A stretch of DNA of 64,000 bases from Biomphalaria glabrata (taxonomy: Eukaryota; Mollusca; Gastropoda; Planorbidae). This document shows, in pieces, positions 42,001 to 49,016 of this stretch. Within the stretch, counting starts at the first letter, position 1. Each line of letters begins with the position of its first letter. A program made the position numbers and the translations under genes. The notes beneath the pieces are model-generated. The model searched no databases. It was given only the letters and a program-made list of their open reading frames with translations, and was not told where the DNA came from. The stretch lies in assembly GCF_947242115.1 (NCBI RefSeq), contig NC_074728.1, positions 2,482,701-2,546,700 of the forward strand, given 5' to 3'.

Positions 42001-45000
42001 CTATGTTATGTTTTACAAGAAAATTAAATGTCTAAAAAGTAATTTTCAGTAATCAATTCTAGTAAATTACTTTTTTTAAAAGCCTTATGCGATTTCAAAC
42101 AATCATTAGGCATAATTCATGTTTTATAAAACAATATCCGGAACATTTTTACACTTAATGAAATATAAGTCAGTATAGAGATTATGATTTAGCATTAGTA
42201 TGCTATTTACATAAAAAACGGAACAACATATTATTGATAATGTGTTTTTGCAACGTTTAAGCATGGAAATTGAATGTAATATAAGTTAGAAGAGCAAACA
42301 AACATTTGTTGGCGTTGATTAGTTTTGCACAAAAAAATCCGGAACAATCAATTTTAGATACTTAAAACTATTGAGATGTTATGGGAGGAACATTAAAGGA
42401 TAAATCAGAATTTCAATAGCTTCAATTTTAGATACTTAAAACTATTGAGATGTTATGGGAGGAACATTAAAGGGTAAATCAGATTTTCAATAGCTTTTAG
42501 AGTTCCAGTTTTTTAAATCTAATCGTGACGGACAGACCGACCAACAGACAAAACGCACAAAAATAAGCTTCTTTTATTCGGATGGGGGCACTAAACAAAA
42601 AATAAATAAAATCTGATTTTTAAAAAAAGTTTAAGGAATTGGTTTAGCACCTGATCATGTTGCGACGTTACGCTACTGCACGAAAATCGCTGCATAAAAA
42701 GTCCATTTAAAAAAATGTGCGTGATATTTACATACAAAGTGCATTATTAGCCTTTATAAACAAACAGAAATGTTTTCTTTTAATTTTAGCAGCTAGTTGA
42801 CCAGAAAAAACGACTTTAACTATTATTTGTATTTGTTGTAAACATTTCCTGTACATTTTAAAAATATATTTGACTTAGTGATACTGAAAATACACAAAAA
42901 TTGTCCATCTTTGTTAGCATATTGTAACATTGCCTCCCTTACATTTACGTAATTGTTTTAGAATTGGTGTATTTTTATGAAAAAACCGCTTGCATAATTA
43001 ATTTTATAAATTTAACGGTTTGCTTTTAGAAAACCAAAAGTAGCCGTTGCACCTAAACTTTTCAAGCCGGATTTAATGATGAAATAATATTTTTCATATC
43101 TCTTCTAGTTTTCGAGATCTGAGTGTGACAGACGGACAGACGGACAGACGGACAGACGGACAGACGGACAGACGGACAGACGGACAGACGGACATTTTGC
43201 ACAAACCTAATAGCGGCTTTTTCCCCTTACGGGGGCCGCTAAAAATGGAGGTATTATCTTTATCAAAAAAAATAATTTTAATTTTTTTATGTGAAGTTTA
43301 AAAATGGAGGTATTATCTTTATAAAAAAAAATTATTTTAGTATGTGAAGTTTAAAAATGGAGGTATTATCTTTATAAAAAAAAATAATTTTATTATGTGA
43401 AGTTTAAAAATGGAGGTATTATCTTTATAAACAAAAAATTATTTTAGTATGTGAAGTTTAAAAATGGAGGTATTATCTTTATAAACAAAATTTAATTTTA
43501 TTATGTGAAGTTTAAAAATGGAGGTATTATCTTTATTAAAAAATTTTAAAATGTTTTTCTTGTTTTCTTTTACTATGTGTGTTTTTGTTGAGTACCTCTT
43601 GTAAAATAAAGCACTTTTCTTATGTTTATTTTATTTCTAGTAAGTTATACTATTTTATTAGAACCTTTAGAACTTTTAATTCTTGAGGCACCACACATGA
43701 TTTGTTGACTACCTCACTGCATTCCTCTCTGTCTTTCACCAGGATTAGAGTCGCTTTCAATTATAGGCCTATCCATTCATTGATATTGCCTCCCCATGCT
43801 TGTCTGCCTCACTTTTTTTCCCCTGGTACTGTTCCCGGCATATAGGTCCTTGTGAGCCCTGTGGATTTTTGTTAAAACAGTACAGTCTTAGCTTGTAAAA
43901 TGTTTGACATGTTTCGGATGTTCCTTCAGAGTTGAAGATAGTTTACTTCCTAGTCCAAACCTCCCGCAGGACGACGGGGGATGGGAGCGGGCAGGATTTG
44001 AACCCTCGACCATCGATAAATCCGAACGACAGTCCAGCGCGCAAACCCCACGACCAGGCAGCCATCATTTATGACCACGATTAGAGGGTCGTGATGGGCT
44101 CCAATCCCCATTGTGATCCGGTTTTGGATTTCATCATTTGTAATGCGGTCTTTGTCCATAATTCGAAGAATCTTTCTGGAGCATCTTGATTCCATGATTG
44201 ACATTCGTGAATAATCATTCGACTTCAATACATGTAACATCAACAAGTTTTTTATCGAACCATTCCCCCTTTTGAAGAGTAAAGCATAGAAGCACTAATT
44301 ACTATTCGACAGATATTCTTGGTCAGACAATTATGCCTCATGGGAGACGACCGCATGCCAAAGCAGATCTTTGGCGAGCTTAAAGGAAGACGGCGTAACA
44401 GAGATGCCCCCCGTAGGCGCTATAAAGATTAAAACAGGCACTATTTCACCCATACCGGCATAGAGCAAAACAACTGGCAGCAGATGGCCTCTGAAAGAGA
44501 CAGTTGGCGAGATCTCACAAAGACTGCGGGACAAACATTTGAGACCCAAAGAAAAGCTCTTAATGGAGACAAGCGCAGAAGATGAAAAGAAAAATTAAAT
44601 AGACCGCTAGCGGACAACGGCTTTGTTTGCACGAGATGCGGGAAAACATGTAGATAGCAACTGGCTCTGCATAGTCATGTGAATCACAGCACTTATCCTT
44701 AAGTTTCGGACTCGAAGACATTGCCGTTATTATTAGTGGTCTATGATTTCTAATTTAATTCGCTTCTTGTAATACTTCAATATTTTAAGGAGTCTTCCCA
44801 GTGAGTTTTCAAACTCAATCACAGTCTAGCTCAGTGATGTCCAACCTAGATCGGCCCTCGGACCATTTTAATTTCTGACATTCACTGTCCTGATATAATG
44901 TTAGCGAAAGGCCTTGGCTATGTTTTATCACGCTCACATCTGCAATATTTTAAGTTTCAATATCACTGCCTGGTATGGCAATCTGAGCATTAAAAATATA

Positions 45001-47189
45001 AATAAACTTTATAGAATCCTAAATGCTGCTGGTAAGATCATTGGCAAAAAACAAACCCCATTTGGGCAGTTGTTTGAGACAAACATCTCTAAAAAAGCTA
45101 ATAAGATCCTCGAAATAAAGAATCACCCTTTGTGTCAGGATTTTGTGATTTTACCATCACAAAAGAGATACAACACACCGATAGCAAAGACTAACAGATA
45201 CAAACACTCAAACACTCTTTTGTTCCCCTGGCAATCAAATCATTAAATAAGAACAATCTGGTATGAACTTTGTCACATGTAAGTTATGAGTGAGTCTGGT
45301 GTGAATGTACACTTTGGTTTTCTTATAGTTATAATGTTTTTTGTTTGGTGTAATGCACAAATTGTAAGACAAATTTCCATACGGACAATAAAGATTATTA
45401 TTATTATTATTATTATTATTATAGCTTTTATATAGCTCTACTTTCATGCTTATAGCATGCTCAGAGCGCTTTTGGTCTAATCTCATTTGTGGACCAGTTG
45501 GGGGGGGGGGGGAGGGGGTATCTAGGAGTTAGTTTTCCGTGCTGCCTTTAGGCGCTCAGTAAACACAACTCTGCCCGAGTCGGGTGTCGAACCTCGAGCC
45601 CCCTTCTAGGTAGCCAAGCCAAGTTGAAGCGCACTTATATCAACGAAAAGAAAACAAAATGAATTGACAAATTTTCTGATAACTTTTGTTGCAAGTCCGC
45701 TGTGACACCCAACCATTCTTTTACCACATATCTTCAAAGTTTTACATTTACAGTCTACTTGCTGCTTTCTCCCATTGCATTAACGCGCACATATTAAATG
45801 GTACAGTTCCGCTTGAGTTGATACCAAAAGACGATCCAAATAATGCAGAAATGCTGCCCTGGGTTGACACAAGATGTCAATGACACAGAAAGCTCAAGAC
45901 AGCAGCGAATATTTCAAAGAATTAAAAATAATAGAAGATTCACTTCACCTGAAAATTGAAGCATCCAGTTTTTTTTTTCCTAAGAAGAAAAAAAAAGTGG
46001 ATATTAGTATCACCATGTTACTTTAGATGGTCCTTTAGGTGGCATTGGGCTCATATTATAATGATAAATATTGTAGGCATTATGTTGGCCTCCTTCAAGT
46101 CGTAGAATGACTATGGTTCATCTCGCACACTTCCTCATGTGGCTGTGGAGCACAATTTTGGAGAGACACTCCCGTCCACAAATATCGCAGGTTAAGGTGG
46201 CTTTCGCTTCGGTGGTAGAGGAGCTGGCCATTTTTCGCATTGTACAGTTTTCTTTCACTGTCCATAGCTTTCTTGGTCACTGTCTCTCTCCATCTGTTGC
46301 GGTCCAGAGCTATGTCTTACCAATTGTCAGTATTGATGTTCACTAATTTGAGGTCCCGTTTTATTACATCTATGTAAAGGAGGTGGGGGGCGACCAGTTT
46401 TTCTTGTGCCAGTCGCGAGTTGTCCAAAGAGGATGACTTTTGGGATGCGCTTGTCCTCCATCCTATGAACATGTCCAAGCCAGCGCAAGCGGCGTTGTCT
46501 GAGGGCTGTAAAGATGCTGGGAATACCTGTTCGAGCAAGGATCTCAGTATTGCACACTTTTTCTTTCCAAGTGATTTTCAAGATCCTACGATGCAAATTC
46601 ATACGTCTATCTCGTAAATGAGGAAATAACACTTTATGGGGCATATATACAAGGAGTCGACCCACGGCGTAGCATACGCCGTTATTTTGTCTTAGTCCAT
46701 GGCAACCTATGCGACCGCAGTGGGCACCGCACTTTCAAAGAACCCGCGCTAATTCTAGGTGTAAATTATTAAATTGTGTGTGTGTGTGTGTGTGTTTGTG
46801 TGTGTCTGTGTATATTTCTTTTTATATTTGATATTCCAACAGTTCAACCCAATAACTAATAATTAGAGCAGTTTTCGAAATCTGTGTCCACCTAGTTTAG
46901 ACTCATGAGGTGTTTGCAAGCTAATAAGAAAAATTATAAATTGCAATGCTTTGTTTTTAGGCCAATATTATTGTATTTCTTATATATATGAATATATATG
47001 TGTGTGTGTGTGTGTTTGTGTCTGTGTATATTTCTTTTTTTTTTTTCCGTTATTCCAACAGGTCAACCCAATAACAATCTTGGTAATGAGTACTGTGTCC
47101 AGTATTCCGTGACATTCGCAAAGGTTCATGATGTACCCTGTAACTGGAACTCAAATGTCGTCTGCGAAAACAGCTGTTTTCTTTTTTAG
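21040..47189 (+). CDS. Secreted PAN/apple-C-type-lectin-like protein, copy 3 (complete, 232 aa, 26 kb)
   Basis: Exons 21040-21085, 33332-33502, 34496-34675, 37466-37639 and 47062-47189 join into 699 nt, all phase 1 and GT-AG. Residues 1-15 are a signal peptide (MSSVRIFAMVTLVMQ, then A|YSDSD, an AxA-like cleavage site). The PAN module has DCALKC, DDCYAF and ASCTLG. The hinge and lectin start have FCVVRSGK, CMWRSQIGYL and DQCL. The core has FYIGLED with RNRTFFW in place of EGTF. The last exon has GQPNNNLGNEYC, VHDVPC and VCENSC. The sugar loop is QPN rather than QPD, and HD replaces ND, so binding may differ from copy 2. Intron 1 (12.2 kb) holds LINEs, hAT elements and an antisense Helitron; intron 3 starts with a donor-bearing minisatellite; intron 4 (9.4 kb) is repeat-filled. 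It is closest to copy 4. Whether such a gene is expressed is unknown. Confidence 0.85.
21441..22109. mobile_element. hAT-type MITE with 8-bp target duplication
   Basis: Inverted ends CAAGGCCGGTC and GACCGGCCCTG, with GCGGGGCC-type subterminal repeats on both sides. It is flanked by direct repeats ACTGTTTG at 21433-21440 and 22110-22117. No coding capacity. An 8-bp duplication and CAGGG-type ends indicate the hAT superfamily. Confidence 0.85.
22430..23307. mobile_element. Second hAT-type MITE, interrupted by a LINE
   Basis: Ends CAGGGCCGGCC and GGCCGGCCCTG. Flanks GATATCAT (22422-22429) and GGTATCAT (23308-23315) are an 8-bp duplication with one mismatch. It shares the CTGCAACC and GCGCTAATTCTAGGTG blocks with the fragment at 46676-46775. 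A LINE is inserted at 22822-23222. Confidence 0.8.
22822..23222 (-). mobile_element. LINE family A, 401-bp truncated insertion
   Basis: Reverse complement carries the family A end from the EYSHLTRVT-type codons through GCGTAGGACGTAATCATCTT and the AAGATAAGA tail. Direct repeats TGACTTAT at 22814-22821 and 23223-23230 flank it exactly, confirming target-primed insertion into the MITE. Confidence 0.85.
23405..23890. repeat. Duplicated block B, left copy (partner 25240-25870)
   Basis: Shares CACCAGCAAAATAA, AATTAAAGTGTAAACAA, CATTCATAAAACATTCTAGC, ATATAACGGTCGACCTCGAG, CCCGATGTGGCCAATGAGTT and TTGCTCGCTTAAGAGTATAG with the second block. Both follow the same LINE piece. The family is unrecognised. 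Confidence 0.75.
23891..24110. repeat. Short tandem of CCGAGC-GCTCGG hairpin units
   Basis: GACCGAGCCTCGCTCGG and GGCCGAACCTCGCTCTG units lie about 72 bp apart, each followed by TATATACCCGAAGTCATTTT. A related unit starts at 21225. Each unit can form a small hairpin. Confidence 0.6.
24111..24390. other. Spacer in intron 1 of copy 3
   Basis: No recognised feature. Confidence 0.3.
24425..24800 (-). mobile_element. LINE family B pieces, RT region
   Basis: 24605-24790 reads on the minus strand as TKTKELVITQLLYALLAHT, HDIHLAVNEFEYTAASFDLT: the same RT stretch as at 22118-23400. 24425-24500 holds another piece (TTTCCGTGGGGCACCTCTGT reversed) found near 38565. Truncated and broken. Confidence 0.6.
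24819..25239 (-). mobile_element. LINE family B insertion with 5' inversion (twin priming)
   Basis: The 3' end lies on the minus strand (24819 to about 25010: GGCTTGTCTTAGAGTCCG to ATGTGTATCCGCGGCC). The adjoining upstream segment is inverted onto the plus strand (about 25012-25239: CGAACGCATGCCAAAGGCAG to AACGAGACAGCTGGAGGTCA). The two pieces are contiguous in the uninterrupted element at 38195-38640. Direct repeats TCACCAGCAAAATAA flank the whole (24804-24818 and 25240-25254). Confidence 0.85.
25240..25870. repeat. Duplicated block B, right copy, with 76-bp tandem
   Basis: Same order of blocks as 23405-23890. It ends in two copies of a 76-bp unit made of TATATATAAATATAAATATA, a CATA run and AAGAATTGCTCGCTTAAGAG. 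Confidence 0.75.
25871..26920. other. AT-rich intron 1 sequence of copy 3
   Basis: No open frame, RNA or repeat of note. Confidence 0.4.
26925..27590. repeat. 34-bp AT-rich minisatellite, about 19 units
   Basis: Units AATGTAATGACCATACATAA plus TACTTGGTTACTTA repeat with scattered variation (ACCAT/AGCAT, TTGGTT/TTTGAT). It is diverged enough to be old, but a three-unit stretch near 27070-27180 is almost identical. Confidence 0.9.
27591..28723. other. Region 3' of the Helitron ORF
   Basis: AT-rich; no coding sequence recognised. The Helitron 3' end (hairpin followed by CTRR) should lie here or nearby, but I could not place it with confidence. Confidence 0.35.
28724..32970 (-). CDS. Helitron Rep-helicase, apparently intact
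   Basis: One long open frame encodes the rolling-circle replicase/helicase of a Helitron. From the TTG-encoded Leu at 32866 there are 1,380 codons. The frame stays open upstream to an acceptor-like TTACATTTTCCAG at about 32971, adding the family-typical CCLHGRISL segment, so the true start is in an upstream exon. Domains counted from 32866: Helitron N-terminal region 1-300; Rep motif FFITMTCNPEWPEI (365-378); HUH motif GLPHMHLLLIM with His443 and His445; two-tyrosine region KYLYKYIYKG (597-606); Pif1-type SF1B helicase with Walker A GPGGTGKT (958-965), Walker B VFLMDEAP (1034-1041), GGDFRQCLPI, LTRNMR, TVHKSQGQTF and LYVAFSRVKR. It lies antisense within intron 1 of copy 3. No stop or shift across 4 kb suggests a young, possibly active copy. 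Termini were not located. Confidence 0.92.
32985..33250. repeat. 62-bp minisatellite, about 4 units
   Basis: Units hold GTGTAGACTAGACTAATATG, TAGTCATGTAGATAGGCACA and GTCGTGTAAAATAGATCAAT. It lies just upstream of exon 2 of copy 3. The equivalent place in copy 4 holds a related array with a 26-bp unit. Confidence 0.9.
33503..34495. other. Intron 2 of copy 3
   Basis: A C run lies at about 33643-33658, and a reversed copy of dispersed repeat D at 33905-34325 (GGGGACTAAATCCA, TTGTGCAAAAGTTTTAATTT, ACCAGACAGACAGACATATA). The matching intron of copy 4 carries the same repeat at 60590-60870, so it predates the duplication. Confidence 0.65.
34676..35455 (+). repeat. 39-bp minisatellite carrying the exon-3 splice donor, about 20 units
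   Basis: Intron 3 of copy 3 starts with units of GTAAGTAGAGRTAMYCTCAA plus GCTAGAGACTACTGTSTCG. The TCG|GTAAGT that joins consecutive units is identical to the exon 3/intron 3 boundary, so about 20 consensus donors stand in a row. Frames stay open on both strands in other phases because the unit is 13 codons long. In the exon-3 frame, TAG follows immediately. Confidence 0.92.
35456..35620. other. Intron 3 spacer
   Basis: Short unique stretch; nothing recognised. Confidence 0.3.
35630..36461 (-). mobile_element. Ty3/Gypsy LTR retrotransposon fossil (broken fragment)
   Basis: Minus-strand sequence shows an RNase H-like stretch near the high-coordinate end and, toward 35640, the zinc-binding start of an integrase (H...H...C..C type; residues such as LCHPSVTRLLHYVRT and CQTCAELKP). 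No LTRs, gag or protease were found. It is a truncated, broken relic, interrupted by a LINE insertion at about 36090-36357. It is probably moderately old, older than the LINE inside it. Confidence 0.75.
36090..36360 (+). mobile_element. LINE family A, truncated, inside the Gypsy relic
   Basis: AAGGCTCAAAAGTAAAGTAG, AAAACACTGAACCATAATCT, TAGAGCATGGAATGGGTTGC and CATTGGTTAATATGCATGAC match LINE family A from the RRLKSKVAI codons to the 3' UTR. It lacks the last part of the 3' tail. Confidence 0.8.
36440..37110. repeat. Dispersed CCCCGCTGAAGGG repeat, second locus
   Basis: TTTGGCTACGCAAATATCAT, AAACCCCGCTGAAGGG and CTAATAGTATTTTGAGTG repeat at about 100 bp, as at 3370-3660. It continues into G-rich and C-rich runs (36710, 36980) and TCTAGTTGACGGTTATAATT, which recurs at 63970. 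Confidence 0.6.
37111..37465. other. Intron 3 of copy 3, end
   Basis: CCGTAGTCAGCCGTATTACC and GCCGAATCAGAAAATG match sequence at 39755-40070, a dispersed repeat of unknown type. AT-rich up to the exon 4 acceptor. Confidence 0.4.
37640..38195. other. Intron 4 of copy 3, start
   Basis: GATGTATATCGCTGAGAAAA near 37875 recurs at 63915. No other feature seen. Confidence 0.35.
38195..38645 (-). mobile_element. LINE family B 3' region, interrupted by a SINE
   Basis: TTTCGCCGTCTGGGCCTGTC and ATGTGTATCCCGCGGCCTTT to GGATACGTGCCCTGCCAATC are the reversed LINE. SINE family 3 is inserted between TTTTCTTT and TTTTGGTCTC (38238-38420). Minus-strand codons include a PGDERMPKAV-like and an AGYTFETKR-like stretch. 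Confidence 0.7.
38238..38420 (-). repeat. SINE family 3, full length
   Basis: Reverse complement: CTGGTCGTGCGGTTTGCGCG (A box), GGGTTCAAACC (B box), GCTCCCATCCCCCGTCGTCC, TAGGAAGTAATTATCTTCAA and GAAGGAACATCCGAAACATG. Near-identical copies lie at 40205-40385 and 43895-44070. Confidence 0.85.
38686..39160 (-). mobile_element. hAT transposon 3' part with transposase relic (SPIN/Buster-like)
   Basis: The low-coordinate end is CAGCGGTTCTCAACC, the SPIN-type hAT terminus. Minus-strand codons at about 38960-39060 read TTFHCETVFSILLVTKSK, FRTRLND, matching the C-terminal dimerisation region of ZBED/Buster-type hAT transposases (usual TYLCExxFS-xxK-xRxRL). The 5' end and most of the transposase are missing. 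Confidence 0.65.
39229..39495 (-). mobile_element. LINE RT fragment
   Basis: Minus-strand codons near 39400-39490 read REQTVKINGSKSTPITVNSG followed by VPQRTILGPLLFLIN, the non-LTR RT motif SGVPQGTVLGPLLF. The rest is AT-rich. Confidence 0.6.
39495..39740. repeat. GATGAARTGACC minisatellite
   Basis: Units GGGATGAAGTGACC and CATGAAATGACCAG of 14-18 bp alternate, with higher-order blocks of about 60 bp. A repetitive minus-strand frame runs through it and joins the LINE piece by chance. Confidence 0.85.
39741..40204. other. Intron 4 spacer
   Basis: GTCGTAGTCAGCCGTAGGCC and GCCGAATCAGAAAATGCATA match 37140-37230. GTTTGTGTTACACAAACTC at about 40107 is a perfect short hairpin, and a similar hairpin lies at 56918. 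Its origin is unknown. Confidence 0.4.
40205..40385 (-). repeat. SINE family 3, full length
   Basis: Same structure as 38238-38420, with only a handful of differences over 180 bp, so both inserted recently. Confidence 0.85.
40386..40740. other. AT-rich stretch with TCTAGATCTAG runs
   Basis: Degenerate short palindromes of AGATCTAGATCT type at 40560-40710; nothing else. Confidence 0.5.
40760..41400. repeat. 150-bp tandem repeat with TGACGTCA motif, 4 units
   Basis: Each unit has CATTTCATTTAAAGAATTCA or a variant, ATGACGTCAAAGG, CACTACGTCACA, GCCTAGCTAGACTAAAA and CATTGGTGCACCGAGTGCGT. Later units are more diverged. Confidence 0.85.
41411..42565. mobile_element. Element with 35-bp inverted ends, family unknown
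   Basis: TTTTTGCGTTTTGTCTGTCA with GTCGGTCTGTCCGT at the left is mirrored by ACGGACAGACCGACC with AACAGACAAAACGCACAAAA at the right. The interior has no long frame but repeats ATCCGGAAC-like motifs about every 100-150 bp. It could be a nonautonomous DNA transposon or a foldback repeat. Confidence 0.45.
42566..43240. repeat. Second repeat end with GACGGACA array
   Basis: After unique AT-rich sequence, GACGGACA repeats seven times (43131-43193), followed by TTTTGCACAAACCTAATAGC and CCCCTTACGGGGGCCGCTAA, echoing ATTCGGATGGGGGCACTAAA at 42578. Probably another end of the same family. Confidence 0.5.
43245..43545. repeat. About 54-bp minisatellite, 6 units
   Basis: AAAAATGGAGGTATTATCTT then a TATAAA/poly-A part, then TTTTATTATGTGAAGTTT, repeated with small changes. 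Confidence 0.9.
43675..44250 (-). mobile_element. RTE-like LINE 3' part, interrupted by a SINE
   Basis: Minus strand: 44085-44250 reads SIMESRCSRKILRIMDKDRI then TNDEIQNRITMGIG, typical post-RT codons of RTE-like LINEs. 43675-43880 holds the end (TGGTGCCCCAACG-like motif altered to GAGGCACCACACATG). SINE family 3 at 43895-44070 splits them. Confidence 0.6.
43895..44070 (-). repeat. SINE family 3
   Basis: ACATGTTTCGGATGTTCCTT to CGACCAGGCAGCCATC, nearly identical to the copies at 38238 and 40205. Inserted into the LINE above. Confidence 0.85.
44310..44735 (+). mobile_element. LINE family B, 3' end
   Basis: Codons DDRMPKQIFGELK, then WQQMASERDSWR, then TKTAGQTFETQRKAL, a basic stretch, then FVCTRCGKTC with LHSHVNH. 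This is a C-terminal C2H2-like finger followed by a GACTCGAAGACATTGCCG tail and TTATTATTAG. Frameshifted and stop-containing. Confidence 0.7.
44900..45410 (+). mobile_element. LINE family C (CR1/L2- or Rex-like), last 110 codons and tail
   Basis: An open frame reads SFNITAWYGNLSIKNINKLY, RILNAAGKIIGKK, ANKILEIKNHPLCQDF, LPSQKRYNTPIAKTNRYKHS, typical of the end of ORF2 in these LINEs. The 3' UTR ends TACGGACAATAAAGATTATT with an ATT run. 44834-44890 (CAGTGATGTCCAACC and a GC-rich patch) may be a hAT end. Confidence 0.7.
45420..45630 (-). repeat. SINE family 2
   Basis: Reverse complement of the 5718-5945 element, including GGCTCGAGGTTCGACACCCG and AGCGCTATATAAAAGCTATA. It follows directly on the LINE family C ATT tail. 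A G run splits the body. Confidence 0.85.
45640..46085. other. Intron 4 segment with a small unrecognised frame
   Basis: A forward frame (45686-45883) ends in ELIPKDDPNNAEMLPWVDTR. It is preceded by an acceptor-like TTTACATTTACAG near 45752. It matches no family I know and has no partner exon, so it is left unassigned. Confidence 0.2.
46090..46665 (-). mobile_element. LINE 3' end with C2H2-like tail
   Basis: Minus-strand codons: RRILKITWKEKVCNTEILAR, LRQRRLRWLGHVHRMEDKRI, PKVILFGQLATGTRKTGRPP, then IDVIKRDLKLVNINTDNW. A shifted end reads like CDICGRECLSKIVLHSHMRK. Broken by shifts. Confidence 0.7.
46676..46775. mobile_element. Fragment of hAT MITE
   Basis: GCAACCTATGCGACCGCAGT and CGCGCTAATTCTAGGTGTAA match the left part of the MITE at 22430. 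It breaks off at a GT run. Confidence 0.7.
46776..46860 (+). repeat. Truncated duplicate of the exon-5 acceptor region of copy 3
   Basis: The GT run, TCTGTGTATATTTCTTTT, ATTCCAACAG and TCAACCCAATAAC match the real acceptor at 47005-47080 (ATTCCAACAG|GTCAACCCAATAAC), 219 bp downstream. After 15 exon-like bases it diverges into TAA stops. Confidence 0.85.
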
Positions 47190-47202
47190 TCATCTCTATG
47201 TC

Positions 47203-47208
47203 AATAAA
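47203..47208 (+). promoter_or_regulatory. Polyadenylation signal of copy 3
   Basis: AATAAA 14 bp after the stop codon, followed by TTTCTGTC and a G/T-rich stretch. As in copy 2, the implied 3' UTR is very short. Confidence 0.65.
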
Positions 47209-47209
47209 C

Positions 47210-47910
47210 TTTCTGTCAATGCTTCGCTTGTATCTTTAATTAGAAAGTAAGGCAAACAAAATGTTACATCTCCCCCCCAACCATTTAGTGCAATAGCCTT
47301 TTAAGATTTCAAGAGATCTTGAGCTGGAATGGACAGCCATAGAACTTTTATGGAGTGTCTGTGTGACTTTCAACAGTGATCATGAGCGAAGGGGGGCGGA
47401 TATTTATGGTTGTGTATTCGTAGTTCAAGTGAATAAAAAATGTTTAAAACTATTTTTTAAACAAAGCTGATCTAAGGGAAATAACAGCTAAATCACTGCA
47501 ACATATTTCACGAATGCAGGAATAAGGTCCATCTTTTCTATATCAAACTATTAATTGACACTTATTGATTAACTATATAAATAATGTTTAATACATTCAT
47601 ATGTTGTCATCCAATATTAATAATGATTCCAAATTTCAACTTTATTCAAGAACGGGAAGTAGGAGAAATAAACAAGTAGGAAACAGACACAAGTCTCAAT
47701 GAGCATTTATTTCCCTTATTTGATACCAACCAAAATAATTCATTACCAATAATTAATATCTAATTAGTTAAATTTTTTGATTCACTCAAGGTTTGTTAGG
47801 TACGAAAACAAAATTGTGAAAAGATTCTTGATCTGACAATGGGTGTGGGCGAAATAACCCGAACAAGGTTGTACCAGACAGAGCAAGTTGATATAAGGAC
47901 TGGTCTGAAA
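47210..47910. repeat. Intergenic, with reversed repeat D pieces
   Basis: 47700-47890 (TTATTTCCCTTATTTGATAC to GTACCAGACAGAGCAAG) is repeat D reversed, and a more decayed piece lies at 47560-47690. 47210-47480 has no feature. Confidence 0.55.
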
Positions 47911-47917
47911 GTTGCAG

Positions 47918-48000
47918 ACGTAATTATCTTATCTTATATAAAACAGACGTTACTTCCAAAAAAAGAAGATGAGTACATCCTACGAGTCATGCATTTCGTT
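47918..48000 (-). mobile_element. LINE family A, extreme 3' tail
   Basis: ATTATCTTATCTTATATAAA, AAAAGAAGATGAGTACATCC and GAGTCATGCATTTCG are the reversed tail. Less than 90 bp remains. Confidence 0.65.
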
Positions 48001-48119
48001 TATGAAGACGTGGTGAGAAGTGGTGTATTACTAGTCAATAAGATTTTTCTTTTAATTAGCATGTTATTTATACCTCTACATATAGACGCACTGCATTTGT
48101 TTATTTTGTTTGATACTAT

Positions 48120-48892
48120 TTGTTTCTCCTTCTTCCCGTTCTTGAATAAAGTTCGGCTTAAACTTCAGTCAAAGCAAGACTAAGATACTTGTCCAAAACA
48201 CAAACACTGCACCTCAAGTAAGCATTAATGGCCAACCACTAGAAACTGTGGATCACTTTTGTTACCTTGGCTCCATCATATCCAACAACACTCTACTGGA
48301 TAAAGACATTAACAACAGAACAACCAAGGCAATGGCCACCATTGCAGACAAGAGTCTGGGACAACATATTGCTGACTAACATTACTAAAGCCCTAGTCTA
48401 CCGGACCTGTGTGTTGAGCACCTTGCTGTACGGAAGGGAAACACGGTCAACGTACTCATGGCAGGAAAAAAAAGCTGAATGTCTTCCACCTCCGATGCCT
48501 AAGGCGGATCTTTAAAATAAGGTGGCAAGATAAGATAACCAATGAGGAAGTGCTACAAAGAGCAGGATGCCAGGACATCCTCAGCAGACGCCTTGGCTGG
48601 CTTACGGTATACGGATGTATGCAAACGCGACATGAAGCTCTTCAAAATCGACACTGGCAACTGGGAAGAGGTGGCACTGGACAGATCCACATGGAGAGAG
48701 AGCATAAAGGAAGGGTCACAGATTGCAGATGTCATGCACAACAGAAGCAGAAAGAAGGGTGAAAATGCAACGGTGCCTGGTGATTACATATGCCCAACCT
48801 GCGATTGCAGCTGTGTATCAAGGATTGGCCTCTTTAGTCACACAAGAAGTTGCGTCTCTCGAGACGTAAAATGCCACAGATAAATATAAATG

Positions 48893-48895
<3 letters not shown>
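48120..48895 (+). mobile_element. LINE, RT end to C2H2-like C-terminus
   Basis: Pieces in order: SKTKILVQNTNTAPQVSING, DHFCYLGSIISNNTLLDKDI, ALVYRTCVLSTLLYGRETR, RCLRRIFKIRWQDKITNEEV, YTDVCKRDMKLFKIDTGNWE and YICPTCDCSCVSRIGLFSHT. The last is a finger-like CxxC...H end. At least two shifts break it. It ends in an AAATATA tail that merges with a TA microsatellite. Confidence 0.75.
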
Positions 48896-48984
<89 letters not shown>

Positions 48985-49016
48985 TAAATACATAATATAT
49001 ATATATATATATATAC
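48896..49016. repeat. (TA)n microsatellite
   Basis: Nearly pure TA, grown from the LINE tail. Tyr/Ile-rich frames here are meaningless. Confidence 0.95.
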
